A stretch of DNA of 64,000 nt from Paraphoma chrysanthemicola (GCA_020744225.1 JAGMWG010000022.1:558001-622000); one strand, 5' to 3'; numbered from the stretch's first letter, positions 10,924-22,800 are shown. A program made the numbers and translations. The notes: a model not told the origin generated them from the sequence alone.

Positions 10924-12513
10924 TTATGCCCAGTCTGGCGATTGAACTGAATCCTTTGAGCGCTTATGGCGAGCTTGCGGAGTATCGTTTCTCGGCAGAA
11001 GCTCATGTCGTGGGGAATCTGGCACAATACTCGTAGTAACATCTGGTCTTTTGACAGTAAAGCTTGACGTAAGTTCGAAGTCGCGTGCGATCGAAGGTGG
11101 AGGTAAATGTAGCATCTCGGTGCCGCCCAACTGATACGATTCCCAGCTGGAAGTACGTCTAGACAATCGCATTTTTCCAGTGAGATCAATATCAGGTATG
11201 CCTAGATTTCTTCGTGGCATGCGAGATCTGGGCCTCCCTCGACTAACCTCGCTCTTCCGGTTGTGATCGCGTTCCATCCGCTTGTCGTCATACGTGTCTC
11301 GATCTCCAGACCACCACGCAATCTCCTCCCCTGTCAATGAACCCGGAAAAAACTCGTCTAGGAGAACGTGCCCGGCTCCACTAATAGTCATTTCAAGGTC
11401 CATCAAGCCATCCATGGTCCGCTGCGCTATGATGGTGTCGACCAAGGTAAGTGGCAGACCACGGCGGTCGGGTGATCGCGCGACAGCAGCTAGAATGGCG
11501 TTTTGGAGCATACCCAGACTGCCGACAATGACAAGGTACCAGCTATGAGATCTGATACCGGCAACTGTAATGAGTAGTGCGATCCAGAATATTGTCTGAC
11601 AGAAGCATGCGACGCGCGTCATCCACAGGCCGACGGGAAGTCCATCGTACATGAAAGCGCGTCGATACTCGTTACCATTCTTGTGGGTCTCGCCAATCTT
11701 TCCTTTTACCCTTGCGGAGAATAATCTGGATGCCTCCCATACACGATCAGATCGCGGACTTTCACCTGCGGCAAGTTCTTCGAGATCCAAAGCGACTCCA
11801 TTTCCATGAACGATCATGACCTCTCTTGACCCATTGCCACTTGTCATCGCAATGTACTTTGAACTCGATCTTTTCAAAGGCAGTTTCTCAATACTCCACT
11901 GCGGTGACCCACCAGCAAGAATCGACGCAACGATTCCACTGAAGGTAACGAGAAACACACCCCACTCTCGATCTAAACCAAGTGGTATCGCTGCAACTAC
12001 AAGCTGAGTAAGAGTCACCGCCAGCCATATAATTTCGCTGATGAAAAGACGCCTTTTCTTCGATTGTTCTTCAGCCTTGTAGATTGAGATCCTGAAGGCC
12101 GCGCCGCTGAGCGCACCTCTTTTGTTCATGAACGCCTCATTGTCTCGTAAAATTCTGCCTAGGATCCAATTCTTATTTTCGCGCATATAAGCCGTCTCCA
12201 GGTTGAAGACTTTGACAGGGTAATCGGGCGGCGGGAGTAGCCTTCCGTCCCCGATGACCCCAACTAGAGTGGTGAAGGAGTATGCCACCCATCCGAACGA
12301 GAAGCAGACAGGAGGCACGCGACCTGCCGTCGATTGTGCCAGTGCTTTTTGGATGATGTCGCCTCCGATAATAAGCAGAAGGGAAAGCACATCGGCTGGA
12401 TCCGACCATTGCGCCCGAAGCTGAGATACTGTCGTCATCGTTCTGACGATGTCTTCGAGGACTTGCGATAAGGACTTTGATGTACTGTTAGTTTGTTCCT
12501 TTGTAGAATGCAT
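10924..12513 (-). CDS. Multi-pass membrane protein of unknown function
   Basis: Single-exon 529-aa protein. Hydrophobic stretches at about residues 43-60, 69-88, 157-181, 187-204, 313-335 and 340-360 suggest five or six membrane segments; the C-terminal ~130 residues are polar, Arg/Ser-rich and probably cytoplasmic. I recognise no catalytic motif. Proteins of this look are common, unnamed integral membrane proteins in Pezizomycotina. It is convergent with the HET gene (141 bp between stop codons), so it is part of the same accessory block, but a functional link is only inferred from position. The start ATG at 12513 follows an AT-rich stretch; no upstream exon is needed. Confidence 0.75.
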   Translation of the reverse strand: MHSTKEQTNSTSKSLSQVLEDIVRTMTTVSQLRAQWSDPADVLSLLLIIGGDIIQKALAQSTAGRVPPVCFSFGWVAYSFTTLVGVIGDGRLLPPPDYPVKVFNLETAYMRENKNWILGRILRDNEAFMNKRGALSGAAFRISIYKAEEQSKKRRLFISEIIWLAVTLTQLVVAAIPLGLDREWGVFLVTFSGIVASILAGGSPQWSIEKLPLKRSSSKYIAMTSGNGSREVMIVHGNGVALDLEELAAGESPRSDRVWEASRLFSARVKGKIGETHKNGNEYRRAFMYDGLPVGLWMTRVACFCQTIFWIALLITVAGIRSHSWYLVIVGSLGMLQNAILAAVARSPDRRGLPLTLVDTIIAQRTMDGLMDLEMTISGAGHVLLDEFFPGSLTGEEIAWWSGDRDTYDDKRMERDHNRKSEVSRGRPRSRMPRRNLGIPDIDLTGKMRLSRRTSSWESYQLGGTEMLHLPPPSIARDFELTSSFTVKRPDVTTSIVPDSPRHELLPRNDTPQARHKRSKDSVQSPDWA

Positions 12514-13599
12514 ATGATTGAGACAATCTCACTTTATTTACTCGCTAGAAAAGTAGTTTTAGGTCTCTAGGTGTAGCGGTAAATGCATGGTAGTAGGGGT
12601 GTGTGTTTGCCCCTCACCAGGCTGAACACACCAGGCTGAACATCTCTGAACTTCAGCCTCGTCGGTTCTCCATGCACTGAGCCCCAGCCTTGCGCCATGT
12701 CTAACAGGATCCAGGAAGCCACCGGACGACGTGGAAATTTATCAGCCTGTGTCCTCCCACACAATGCGGATTCCTTGATCCGAATGGTCGCCCCTTTCCC
12801 TGTGGCTGCCTCAGGCGCTATGCAGCATTCTCAAAACCTGCTCTTTCAGGCGCTTCTTAAAACGCCTCTGTAGCTAAATATAGTCTATCTAGGGGTGACG
12901 CCATCGCGCAAATGTACTGAACACAAATTGAAGTGTTCTATCGACGAGGGCCTCCGTCGAGGCTACCCGGTCTTACCACAGTAGTTTTGGGCCTCTCGTC
13001 CCAACATCTACTACTTTCTTCACCCGCGCAGGAATGAATCAAGGAGCATGTTAGGTCAAGTCACGAGGCGTGAGTTAGACCTAAGTATCGACAGTGCAGA
13101 CTGATCGTATGGTGGACAGATCACGACACGGACGTTATTTTTGCTTGCAAATGAAGGATACTGCGCTATCTATATCAGGATGTTCTGGTCGGTCAGTTTT
13201 CACCGACTACTCACAGAATCGCGCGCTAACAGCGCTTCAGGCTAGCGCTATCGGGGAGTCATCCATCGGAACTTATCCTGGCTGCCTACTCGATCAGTCC
13301 TCAGGCTTACATGATATTCCTCTCAACCTATGAGAGTATCGCTCCGCTACTGGTCCGATCTGGTACTGCTCAGAATTCAAAATCCTGTGAGGCTTACAAA
13401 CAGCACTGCATCCCGACGACTGCCCACCGTGACAAGACTTTGAACATCGTTCACGACGCAATGCGCAACCCTGAGATATCGGACTGGTGAACTCATCTTC
13501 TTTACGCGATATATAGACGAAGTTCCGAGCTAAACATTCGATCGTCCGCGTCCACTTAGGCACTTCTTGGCACCGATTAGCACGTAACCTATCGTAGAC
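12514..13599. other. Intergenic region, no gene seen
   Basis: About 1.1 kb between a leftward membrane-protein gene and a rightward regulator, so it carries both promoters. Apart from a small tandem duplication at 12615-12642, I see only short unsupported open frames. Confidence 0.45.
12615..12642. repeat. 14-bp tandem duplication
   Basis: The unit CACCAGGCTGAACA occurs twice in direct succession, without mismatch. It lies in non-coding DNA just upstream of the membrane-protein gene and may be a replication-slippage product. Confidence 0.75.
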
Positions 13600-15253
13600 A
13601 TGCCCGAACGCCCCAGCTGCATCATATGTGGGAAGACATTTACACAAAGTCCGACGCTTCCCACCAGAATCTTTCAATGTACGCATTAGGCTAATGGAGA
13701 ATTGCAGAATCCTCACTCATTCGGCACGCAACGCGGTGCACATTGGGCCCAGCACCAAGCCTTCGCCAGAAGAGCTGCAGGGCGTGTACGACCTCCAAGA
13801 CCAAATGTGACCTACAGCGACCTACCTGTGTGAGATGCAAGCGCAAGAATGTGTCATGCGAGTACTTCGTTCCTCTTACAAGGGGCGCCAGATCACCCCG
13901 GTCGGGTAGCGAGGAGGATGGCTTCCCTAATGGACAGGCGGATGCAAGCATGCATGACATGATCAGTGAAGCAGACCTAGCTGCACTTGGGCTTATCGCT
14001 GCTAATATGGACATGTCGAGGTATGTAAAAGAATCCTCCGAAGCCAGCTAGGCATCATTTGCGTTAGGCTGACCTGAACGTACAGTGGAATCACAGACCT
14101 CGATCTCCATGTCCCAATCACGTCCTCGGTTTACGACGAGAGAGCTGCACTGCCAGTAGGCCCATTGCCTGGTCTACCATTACACAAGGGGATACCGCCA
14201 GGCCCGTGGGACTATCCGAGAACAACAGCGAGCACAATGCCTGCTTCACCTGTGACCAGTGCTGCAATCACACAGGAGATGACTACATACCTATTGGGAT
14301 CAGAGCACAGCTTCTTACATAATGACTGGCTTCTCTACCCACAGAAATCAACACGCCATGTTCCTCCTCTCGCCCGCCATAGCATGCAAACCCTGCTCCG
14401 CGTCATGAAAACTTGGCCCCGCACCCTCGCCAAAGGCTTTCAATCCCCTCCAATTGTGCACGCCTCGCAGACCAACCCACAGAACATCCTCCAGCCCATG
14501 CTAGTCTGCACCACTATCGCAAAAGCATGGTCCTCACAATCGCCACAAGACACCGATAGTGTCCGCGAATCCATCGTCCTCGAAATGCGCCTGCTATTTT
14601 CCACCTACCGTAGCTACGACGAGCGTAATTTACTCTCCGCACTACAGGCAGTCACAATGTATGTTATCATGCTCATGTATCCGGGCTACAGCCAGATCGG
14701 CGTCTCGCTCATAGATCCCGCCATCTTCCTCTGCCTGCAGAGACTCGTCTCATACGTCGCAAAAACAGGTCTGGTCCTAGCCGAAGAGCGCATGAACGCA
14801 GGTCTGAGCTGGGAATCATGGGTTCATGTCACATCAAAACGAACGACAGTATTCTCGCTGTACTTGTTGCATTGGGGCTACGCTGTATATCATGATCTTG
14901 AGAGCTTTGCGTGTAGTCAGCTGGGCTTTATGCCCGCTCCGCCGGCGAAATTCTTATGGCAGGCCAGTACGCGAGGGGAGTGGGAAGGACTGTATGAGAG
15001 ATGTCTAGAGCAGTGGTGCGGTGAACCGTTTACCATGCACGAGCTTGCTAAGGTGGACGTGGGAACAGGGCTGGATAGACGGGTGGAGACGTGGTTAGAG
15101 GACGCGGATGAGTTGGGCATTATGTTCTTCGGTATAAGTAAGTCACTTCTCTGCTTTCCATTCGTGGATTGATTTTAACTGATGCTAGTCAATGCAACTG
15201 AGCGCGACAATCCCGCGTTTGATTACGGCAATGGTGTCGATGTGCTTGGTTAA
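13600..15253 (+). CDS. Zn(II)2Cys6 transcription factor preceded by a half C2H2 finger
   Basis: Nuclear DNA-binding regulator, predicted 487 aa from four exons: 13600-13678, 13753-14020, 14086-15137 and 15189-15253, all with GT-AG borders and matching phase. Exon 1 is required because the frame of the zinc cluster has a stop at 13692 and no ATG. It adds MPERPSCIICGKTF, the first half of a C2H2 finger without its His pair. The zinc cluster follows at once: SCRACTTSKTKC, then RPTCVRCKRKNVSCEY, giving all six cysteines. Downstream comes a conventional fungal regulatory region, with VLEMRLLFSTYRSYDERNLLSALQ being typical of it. Target genes are unknown; neighbours do not form an obvious metabolite cluster. 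The exon-1 join is the least certain part. Confidence 0.82.
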
Positions 15254-16099
15254 GCTTGGGAATTATGGGAGTTTTCCGCTTTGTTTGTCATTGTCTTATT
15301 AAGTCAACCACACATTGCAACATCCACCACCTGTACGATTACAATTAGTCACCATCTCATTCCACCACACCAGCTCATTATTATTTGACCCCAAGGACCA
15401 CTGAGCATCGCTTACATTTCATACGTCCGATGTTTACTCACTACGGAAACATTCCGCATGGCCAATCATCCCTACCAAGCAATCCCACGTCTCAAATACG
15501 AAATATGTACCTCAGAAATAAGCGCCCACGCGCTGGGTCCTCATCATTAGCGATAATGCTATTGTCCACAGGATTAGATGAACTCAACGTGTATCATGCA
15601 ATGTGCAGCGATGTTGTTGGTGTTTTCGTTGCTACAAACTTCCTTTGAACATAAACTTGATTCAACACCATCACCAAGTTCACCAAAAAAATTCAGCCCC
15701 AACACCAAACACTTCCCATCCAAACACGCCACTCACAAACCGGTCTACCAAGCCCAACCAATCCCATCCCGTCCGCATGACACTCCATCAGTCGCGCATC
15801 GCGATCCTCCCTCAGGTTTCGTGCGCGCGATATCGAGGATGTGGTTTCAGAATATGCAGGTCCCACACGCTTCGGTACGATCCGACGCACAACCGTTCGA
15901 ACTACTGCACCTACTGCATGTGCCTGGGTTAAGCGTGTGGCGAGGCTCACCGCATGATAATTGTGCTGTGTTATAAGATAGGTGTGTGAGCCTCGCGGTG
16001 GGAAATGTGAGGCTGCTTTATTTGTACCTTGAGTCTGATATCGTGATTTGTCCTCATCTTGTCTGCAGGGAAATACAATAACAGCTACATTCAACGACA
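15254..16099. other. Intergenic region with only doubtful small ORFs
   Basis: About 850 bp between the regulator and the surface-protein gene. A 132-codon plus-strand frame at 15578-15976 starts with a hydrophobic run (MLLVFSLLQ) and continues as a Ser/Pro/His-rich sequence; an opposing frame covers much of the same DNA. Neither shows a domain or a believable intron, so no gene is called. The right-hand part is the promoter of the surface protein. Confidence 0.4.
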
Positions 16100-16933
16100 A
16101 TGACGAGAATAACTTCCTTCCTCATCTACCTTATCCCGTTGGTGCTCACCAGCTTCGCGCAAGAAACGTTCACAAACCCGCAATGCCGCGCGCAAACTAC
16201 CGCCTTCGCCGCCTGCGCGAAACGCTGGGATTCAATTCGCACCGAATGCACAAAATCAGTCACTACAAACACCATCTGGCCAGGGCCGTGTGAGTGCGCG
16301 TACTTCGCAAACGACATGCCGTGCTTCGACGAGCAGGCGTTGTGTGCCGCGCAAGTCTGGACGCAGGTTCCGCAGTGGTTTCGCGATGGCGTGAGTAGTT
16401 GTCTGATGAAGGATGCGGGGTTCACGATAAGAGCGGCGTTGGGGAGTGCGGAGGGCGTCATGGGCAATCCGTTTACGGTGGTGGGATTGGCGGGAAGAGC
16501 GACGAGGACGAGTGCAAGTGTGAGTGCAACAGGGACGGGGGTGGGTGAGGGAGGTGCGGCAACTGCGACGCCTGGAGCGGGAATGGTGAGGCCGACGGGT
16601 GTGGCCGTGCGAAATGAGGAAATGAGTGTTGGTGCGAAGGCGGGATTTGGGGTGGGGATTGGAGTTGGAGTGGTCTTGATTGGGGTGATGGCATTTCTGA
16701 TCGTGAGGAGTAGGAGGAGGAGGGTTGAAGAGGTGGATGCAGAGAAGAAGAGAGGCCTTGATCCTGCGGAACTGCATGATGATGAGGCGCATATTCATCA
16801 GATTGAGTCGAAGGTGCCAACGTTGGAGATGCAGGGCACGCCGAGGTATGAATTGGGAGTGAGAGCGTCGACATGGATGGTGGAGCTGCCCGTTGCAAAC
16901 TCACATCGGAACTCGAGACAGACAAGGACGTGA
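16100..16933 (+). CDS. Secretory-pathway single-pass surface protein
   Basis: As one open frame this is 277 aa: signal peptide (MTRITSFLIYLIPLVLTSFA), an ectodomain of about 80 residues with eight cysteines (including CRAQ, FAACAKRW, CTKS, PCECAYF, MPCFDE, LCAAQ and SSCLMK), a Thr/Ala/Gly-rich stalk, one transmembrane helix at about 183-202 (GFGVGIGVGVVLIGVMAFLI) followed by the stop-transfer RSRRRR, and an acidic cytoplasmic tail. The domain is not CFEM by its cysteine spacing; I do not recognise it. The tail may be spliced: a GTATGA donor at 16846 and a GAGACAG acceptor ending at 16921 join it in phase to the frame annotated as the decayed tail. A cell-surface or wall-sensing role is inference from the architecture. 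Confidence 0.75.
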   Translation: MTRITSFLIYLIPLVLTSFAQETFTNPQCRAQTTAFAACAKRWDSIRTECTKSVTTNTIWPGPCECAYFANDMPCFDEQALCAAQVWTQVPQWFRDGVSSCLMKDAGFTIRAALGSAEGVMGNPFTVVGLAGRATRTSASVSATGTGVGEGGAATATPGAGMVRPTGVAVRNEEMSVGAKAGFGVGIGVGVVLIGVMAFLIVRSRRRRVEEVDAEKKRGLDPAELHDDEAHIHQIESKVPTLEMQGTPRYELGVRASTWMVELPVANSHRNSRQTRT

Positions 16934-17411
16934 GATAAGACAGAGATGGATGCTGTCGAAGAAGAGTCTTGCGAAGGCTCTTCCACCGACTCACCTTGTA
17001 TCTTCGGGCGCAAGCGGCACTGTTACAGCATATTCGACTTAAAGAGAAGCGGAGAGGACCACATCTGATCATACGCGTACAACGCGTGCTCCGGGTTCGG
17101 AGGCCACCTACACGACGGTCATGGAAGAAATACCGCGGTCGCGTTGACGAACACGACAACCTCGGGAGCACATGGCCGGTTCATCATACCCCTCCATCAA
17201 TTTTCCAAAGTACAGGGAACGATATGAGGATCACATAACATCTACTCGACCAGCAGTCGACCTCCAAGGATGGGGTTAGGGGTCCCTGGGAGAGCAAGGA
17301 TACCGCCAGATGCGGGAAATGACGAAGCGCATCAACTGGGCATCGATAAATCGCCGGACGACGAGGAGGAACATGGCGACTTCTGAAAAGGAAGGCGTTG
17401 GTGAAGGATAG
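16922..17411 (+). pseudogene. Decayed coding tail with three in-frame stops
   Basis: One reading frame, from 16922 to the TAG at 17409-17411, is strongly protein-like: WMLSKKSLAKALPPTHL, then TTSDHTRTTRAPGSEATYTT, SSYPSINFPKYRERYEDHI and EMTKRINWASI. It is interrupted by TAA 17040-17042, TGA 17145-17147 and TAG 17277-17279. Each stop is one C-to-T change from a Gln or Arg codon. The frame never shifts, so this looks like a recent nonsense-damaged C-terminal tail rather than random DNA. It may be the former cytoplasmic tail of the surface protein just upstream (in-phase splice 16845/16922) or the end of a separate lost gene. No intron that removes the stops was found. Confidence 0.5.
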
Positions 17412-19876
17412 TGCGCACTATGTGTGTCTGCCTCGGTTGTGCTTCTCGAAGTGTCTGTCACATTGATGTTTCGGTGTTGATGAGACTCGCACGTCAAAAT
17501 ATAATTGAATGTCCTGAATGAACGCTGTTCTCATCTTCGTTCCCACAGCAATCGGACTTGCAACTGCTCTTTTGCCCCAGAGTGTCCCAGAATATGTCTG
17601 AGACAGCGGCTGAGGCTGACTTGCTGCACGACATTCCGCCCGTCAGATCGTGCTCCGCTCGGATTCCGAAACGAACAGCACTTCGCACATCTGCTTGGCT
17701 GCGGTCGGGTATCATAGTCCCCGGAAATGTCCGGGTCAGGCTGCGGACCCGTTGTGTTTGGGGAAGATGTCAGGCTGAAAGGTGGAACATTTGGTTGTTG
17801 TGAGGGTGGAGATTCAGGGTCCGGGGCTGCACGTGGTTGATTTGGAAGCCACGACCGCTTTGGGAGCTGAAGCAGGTACTCCCGTGGCCAACGTCATGCG
17901 GCCTTATGTTTGGCCATCTGGCCTGTCGTGGCTTCAACAGCTTCTGGATCATGGAAGCCACAAGGCGCTGGCGCGAGCTGTTACCACGACACCGATGATG
18001 AAGCGTGAAGCGACGTCATGATTTAGTCGCGCGTCGCGGCTGAGGTCAGCATCATGGAGAACAAGCGCAATCGCGCAACAGCAGCGCATCGAAGGGTGTG
18101 GTGAAGGGTGTCGCATCCCATCACACGCGTGACACTGTTCGATAAAGTCAATTGTGTTCTGAGACCATGTCATGACGGCGACATTCACGGCGGTTTCGCA
18201 TTGAGTCTTGGGGAAAACAAACAACAAACAACAAGGCAATTATCGCGAGGCGTCGCTTTCTGGCTGTTGTAGACGCGTAGATGAATATTGAGGCCGCATA
18301 AGAAAAGCTGGCGGCGATCAGAATGCATGATTGATAGAACGCGATTCGGTCTTGGTCAATATTGGTTGTAGTGTGGTCCTATGGGAAGGCCACGGGAGTA
18401 CCATGGGCGGCGGCGGCAGTCGAAATGGGTAGCGGCGTACGGAGCACCAGTTGCACGAGAACTGACATCCGCGACAGCCGTACTCCCGCACGTCATGGGA
18501 CGCTGAGCAAACGTCCAGCTCGGCATGTCGAGGGTTTGCAGGTGTCCACGCAGCATGCTTGCAGCTTGTCGGCACTCTGCATCTGCATCACGCGGCGATC
18601 AGCCTCGACTTCTTAAACAAACAACGCCCGCATAATCGATAGCCAGCAGAGTGCCTATCCGCAATCGATAGCAAGCAAAACCGCCTCGATGCTGCAAAGG
18701 CAATCATAGTGTGGAGAACTAAGGTCGGCAGCGGGCCGCCCAGGCCAGCGAACACGATGAGGGTTCCATAGCTGCCCCTTTTCCGCATGATGGGCTAAGA
18801 TTGCACCAATTTGGATCCTCAGTGGTCACATTAGGGGAAGGGGGTGCCCGGCCGATAATAGTGGTGACGACTCGTACTAGAGGTGCGAGCGTCGAGGGAT
18901 GTGCCCAACGCCGTGGTTCATGGATGCTTGGTGGGAGGCCGATCGTGTGGCGATGTCCGGCTGTGTTTACCAACAAACAAACAATGTGGCAAAGAGTTGA
19001 GACTCCCCACCCAGCGATTCGCGGTGTAGCAGACGAGAAGTAAATGTATTTTTGCAACGTGTATACTCGTGCGAGGCTGTGCTCCACACTCGAACTGCTT
19101 CATTTTGTTGCTGGTGTCGCCTAGTTGATTCGCTGAGGCGTGTTCCCGCCCTGCATGTTGTTTATCGACCGTTAGCGGCGCACAGACACAGACCCGCTCG
19201 GGAAGACACCACAGAACGACGACGCGCCGCGTCTCTCCCATAAACCATCGCCCGATCGCAGCGAGCGCCAGAAGGGTCCTTTCATCGTCCAAGCTGCTGC
19301 CGCTCCCCTCCAGATTGCATCATCATCACTGCTGCGTCGCGCTTGCCTCCAGCTTAGAGTGCGTCTGCCGAGTGTGGTTCTGGTTGTGTTTACCTTCCAA
19401 GACCCGACGCGCATTCCAGCCTCACGACTCCGCACCAGCCAGCGAATCGCCCTCGACCACGACGGCCTCACCACCCACGCTTCTCTCCACCATTCTGCAG
19501 CATCACCACGTCTACTGAGGACCAGCACTAGCAGGCCTTGCATGGAGTCATCGCGCACTCCCTCGGTCGTTGCTCGTTGAGGAGGAACCTTGGTAGAGAC
19601 GAATTTCGACAGCACCGGCGCGCCTCTCCACCCGCACCACATTCCACGCATTCATACCAACACAGCATCCCCGCACCCAACCCAGAGTACATCAGCGCTA
19701 TCGCTATCTGCTGCCGACTGTACCATTCATGTATACAGCACCAGCCTCTGTGACTTAGGACCACACCGCCACCCGCGTACCGCGCCGGCCTCAGGTTCAC
19801 TTTCACCTCACCCACGGCTCCGTGTCTCACGCCGCGTCATACCACCCCGCTCAACAAACGGACGCATTCACTAACT
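17412..19876. other. Long intergenic region and WEE1 leader, no gene seen
   Basis: About 2.5 kb with only overlapping short frames on both strands and no domain. The last ~600 bp are C-rich and pyrimidine-rich with several short upstream ATG frames, as expected of a long 5' leader for the Wee1 kinase gene. Forkhead-type sites are listed separately. Confidence 0.5.
18614..19393. promoter_or_regulatory. Forkhead-type site cluster upstream of WEE1
   Basis: Matches to the forkhead core RTAAACA occur on the minus strand at 18964-18970 (TGTTTAC), 19159-19165 (in TTGTTTAT) and 19387-19393 (TGTTTAC), with a near match TAAACAAAC at 18615. A further A/C-rich AAACAAACAACAAAC run lies at 18213-18233. 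Forkhead factors drive cell-cycle genes in fungi, so regulation of the Wee1 gene is a reasonable inference; binding is not shown. Confidence 0.35.
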
Positions 19877-22800
19877 ATGGATTTCGGATGTTCTCCGCAT
19901 CGGGAGGGCGGCACCTTGCACTTGCCTTCCCCAACCCACCCCCACAGCTATCGTCTTGACGGCGCTCACTTTTCGCACCTACAACAACTCCGCCGCTCCC
20001 TCTCCAGGTCACCCTCCAAAACTTCGCGCTTCCAGCTTCGCACTTCCGACTCGCCACGATCGCCCCTCTCCTCTGGACTCGCCCGCGCCTTCAGCCCCAA
20101 GTCCTACACGCCCACCAGCCCAACTGCGAAGTACCCCGAGTCTCCGCTAGCGCAGGCTGCCCCGGCGACCAAGCGATTCTCTCTGCGCCGCTCTGCACCT
20201 TTCCGCGCATCACCGCGCACCCGCACCAGCAAATCGAAGAGCCCGCGCCGCCCGCTAGGTGACTCGACCGACACGGGAAACGCGACATCAGTCATGGCGC
20301 GACACGCCCAAGGCCAGGAAAATACACCCCGCCGCCCCAGCGCAGACTCGCCCGAGTCCATGGACACCGACCAGCGACCCGTCAATGACAAGCCCATCAA
20401 GTTTGCATTTGCGCAATCGCGACCTGATTTGTCCCCAGCCCCGCCAGCAAAGTCAAGCCCGCTGAAGCGCAACGACGGCCTCATGAACCTCAGCGGAAGC
20501 ACCGGCAGCAGCCCAACTGCAAAGCGGCGAAGTGTTCACGGCGCATCGAGCCTAGGCGTCGATTTCGAGAGCATCTTCGACCAGTCTCAGAATTCGCGCA
20601 ATAGCACCGACGAGTCGGCACGCGTATATAATGATACAAACTCTAGCCATTTCTCCCCTTCCAACAACTTCCCGAATACGCCGATCCGTCGAACCACCTC
20701 GCTCCGCAAATCAACTCTATCACAACGAGTGTCCAACACGCCGCGGCCGAAGCCAGCCTACGACGGCGAATTTGCATTGCCAGGCGCTGCGGCCTCGAAG
20801 ACCAGGAACCGGATGTCTCTGGACAGCTCACTAGGACAGAGCACTACGCCAGCGCACACGCCGTTCTCCAAGTCCACCTTCGATGCAGCCAGGATGGGCC
20901 TTCCGCAGCCTTCGCGTGGAAGTTTCGGCGGTCCGCCACCGCACCCGCTGTCATATGCTCAGCACGCCCAGACACCTTCGTCTGCCTCGTCGAGCGTTCA
21001 CAGCGACACCCCTATGGCGCCACCACGGGCTTCAGTCTTTGGCTTCCCACAGGCTGCCCCCGCTGCGCCGTCACAGCATTTCTCGCGGTCGCTACCCATC
21101 GGCATTGGACGGCCGCAGCAGCCCTCCGAATCAGGTGACGGATTGCAAATCTCATTCGACACCCCATTCAAGGTGGAGCCACAGGCGCAAATCTCCCATT
21201 CCACGGGTCTGTTGTCAAAGAAGAACCGAAACGTAGATGAGCCTGCGCCTGGCGCTGGCCTTTACGTGATGCCCGATACGCCGTCGAAGCGTCAGTCGTT
21301 CCCGCCTGCAGCGGCAGATAGGTCGCACAACCTTGACACGCCTTTGGTGAAGCGGAAAGGTAGTCTGTTTGGCGAATCGGCGCGGCCACAGCATCAGTTT
21401 GGTACTCCGAGCACACCCTTCAGCGCAAACGTGTCTCAGTTTTCCATTGAAAGCTTCCCCAAGCGCTCAAGTATCTTTGGAAACATGGGCGGCTCGCTCC
21501 AGCGCCGTGGTAGCTTCATCAGCATCGACGGCGACGATGACGCACAACCCGATACACAGTCACCAACCGCCAACCGCATGACTGATAGCCAGTCGAGCGC
21601 TGACGACATGCCACCAACGCCTACCAAGCCAAGTGGCGGATCGAGTCGGCGCTCCAAGGAGAGCAGTCTACGACGGAAGACTTTCCGTTCGCGACCGTCG
21701 ATTGGCATGGATACTTTTGCTGCACCTGACAACGAAAGCAGACCAACGAGTAAGTTCACCCCCGTGAAAGCTGAAGCACGATTTCTGGGACTAGACGATT
21801 CCTCAAGCGATGATGAACCTCATTCATCGATCTCCGAAACTCCGTCTGCACATGTCCTCCCCTTCCCTCGAGACCGGCTTCTGCGGCAGTCCAACAAGCT
21901 TGAACGCCCGCCGCCGATATCTCGAAGGGCACTACGTCCCGCTTCTCATGTATCGAGCAACAAGAGCAATGCTAAAACTACAATAGCTGCGGGAGCGTCT
22001 TTTGGCACACCCTCGCCTCAAACACCACAAGAGCCATTTGGTGCTCTCGATGCAAGCAGATTGTCGATATCCGGTCACAGACGAGATTCACATCCCTTTG
22101 CCCAGAGTTTGAGCGCCCTGCCACCTGCGACCCCAACCACGCCCCGTGAGAACCACTTCTTTCACAGCGTTCAGGGAGTCATCCCCATCGGACTCACCAA
22201 GAACGATGTAGACGAATCTCTCGCGGAACGCTTCCACGAAGTCAAGCAACTGGATGGTGGCGAAGGCGAGTTTTCCACGGTCTATCGCGTAAGCAAGCCG
22301 GCCAAGGTCTCGCCCGGCAAGTCGCCCGCTGGAAGCCAAGTCTGGGTGGTCAAGAAGTCCAAGAAGCCGTACCTTGGTGCCGGTGATAGGTCGAGAAAGA
22401 TGCGCGAAGTCGATGTTCTATACGCACTTCGTGGCAATGATCACGTGCTCGAGATCAACACCCATTGGGAGGCAGATGCCCATTTGTACATCCAGACAGA
22501 GTACTGCGAGGGTGGTAATCTCAGGCGTTATCTCGACACCGTGGGTTTCAACAGCAGGCTGGACGACTTCAGGATCTGGAAGATCCTCCTGGAGCTGTCA
22601 ATGGTGAGTGCTTCGTGTGCACGTTTCTACCCGTGAAAAGACTAACATAACAACAGGGCTTGACTTTCATTCATCAATCGGGATACATTCATCTCGATAT
22701 GAAGCCTGCCAATATCCTCATCGACTTCGAGGGTGGCCTCAAGATCGCCGACTTTGGTCTCGCCAGCTCGTGGCCTGCTCCAAAGCATATCGATGGAGAA

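Noticed and set aside
16473..17171. 232-codon minus-strand ORF
   Set aside because: Ser/Pro/His-rich shadow of the surface-protein gene and the decayed tail.
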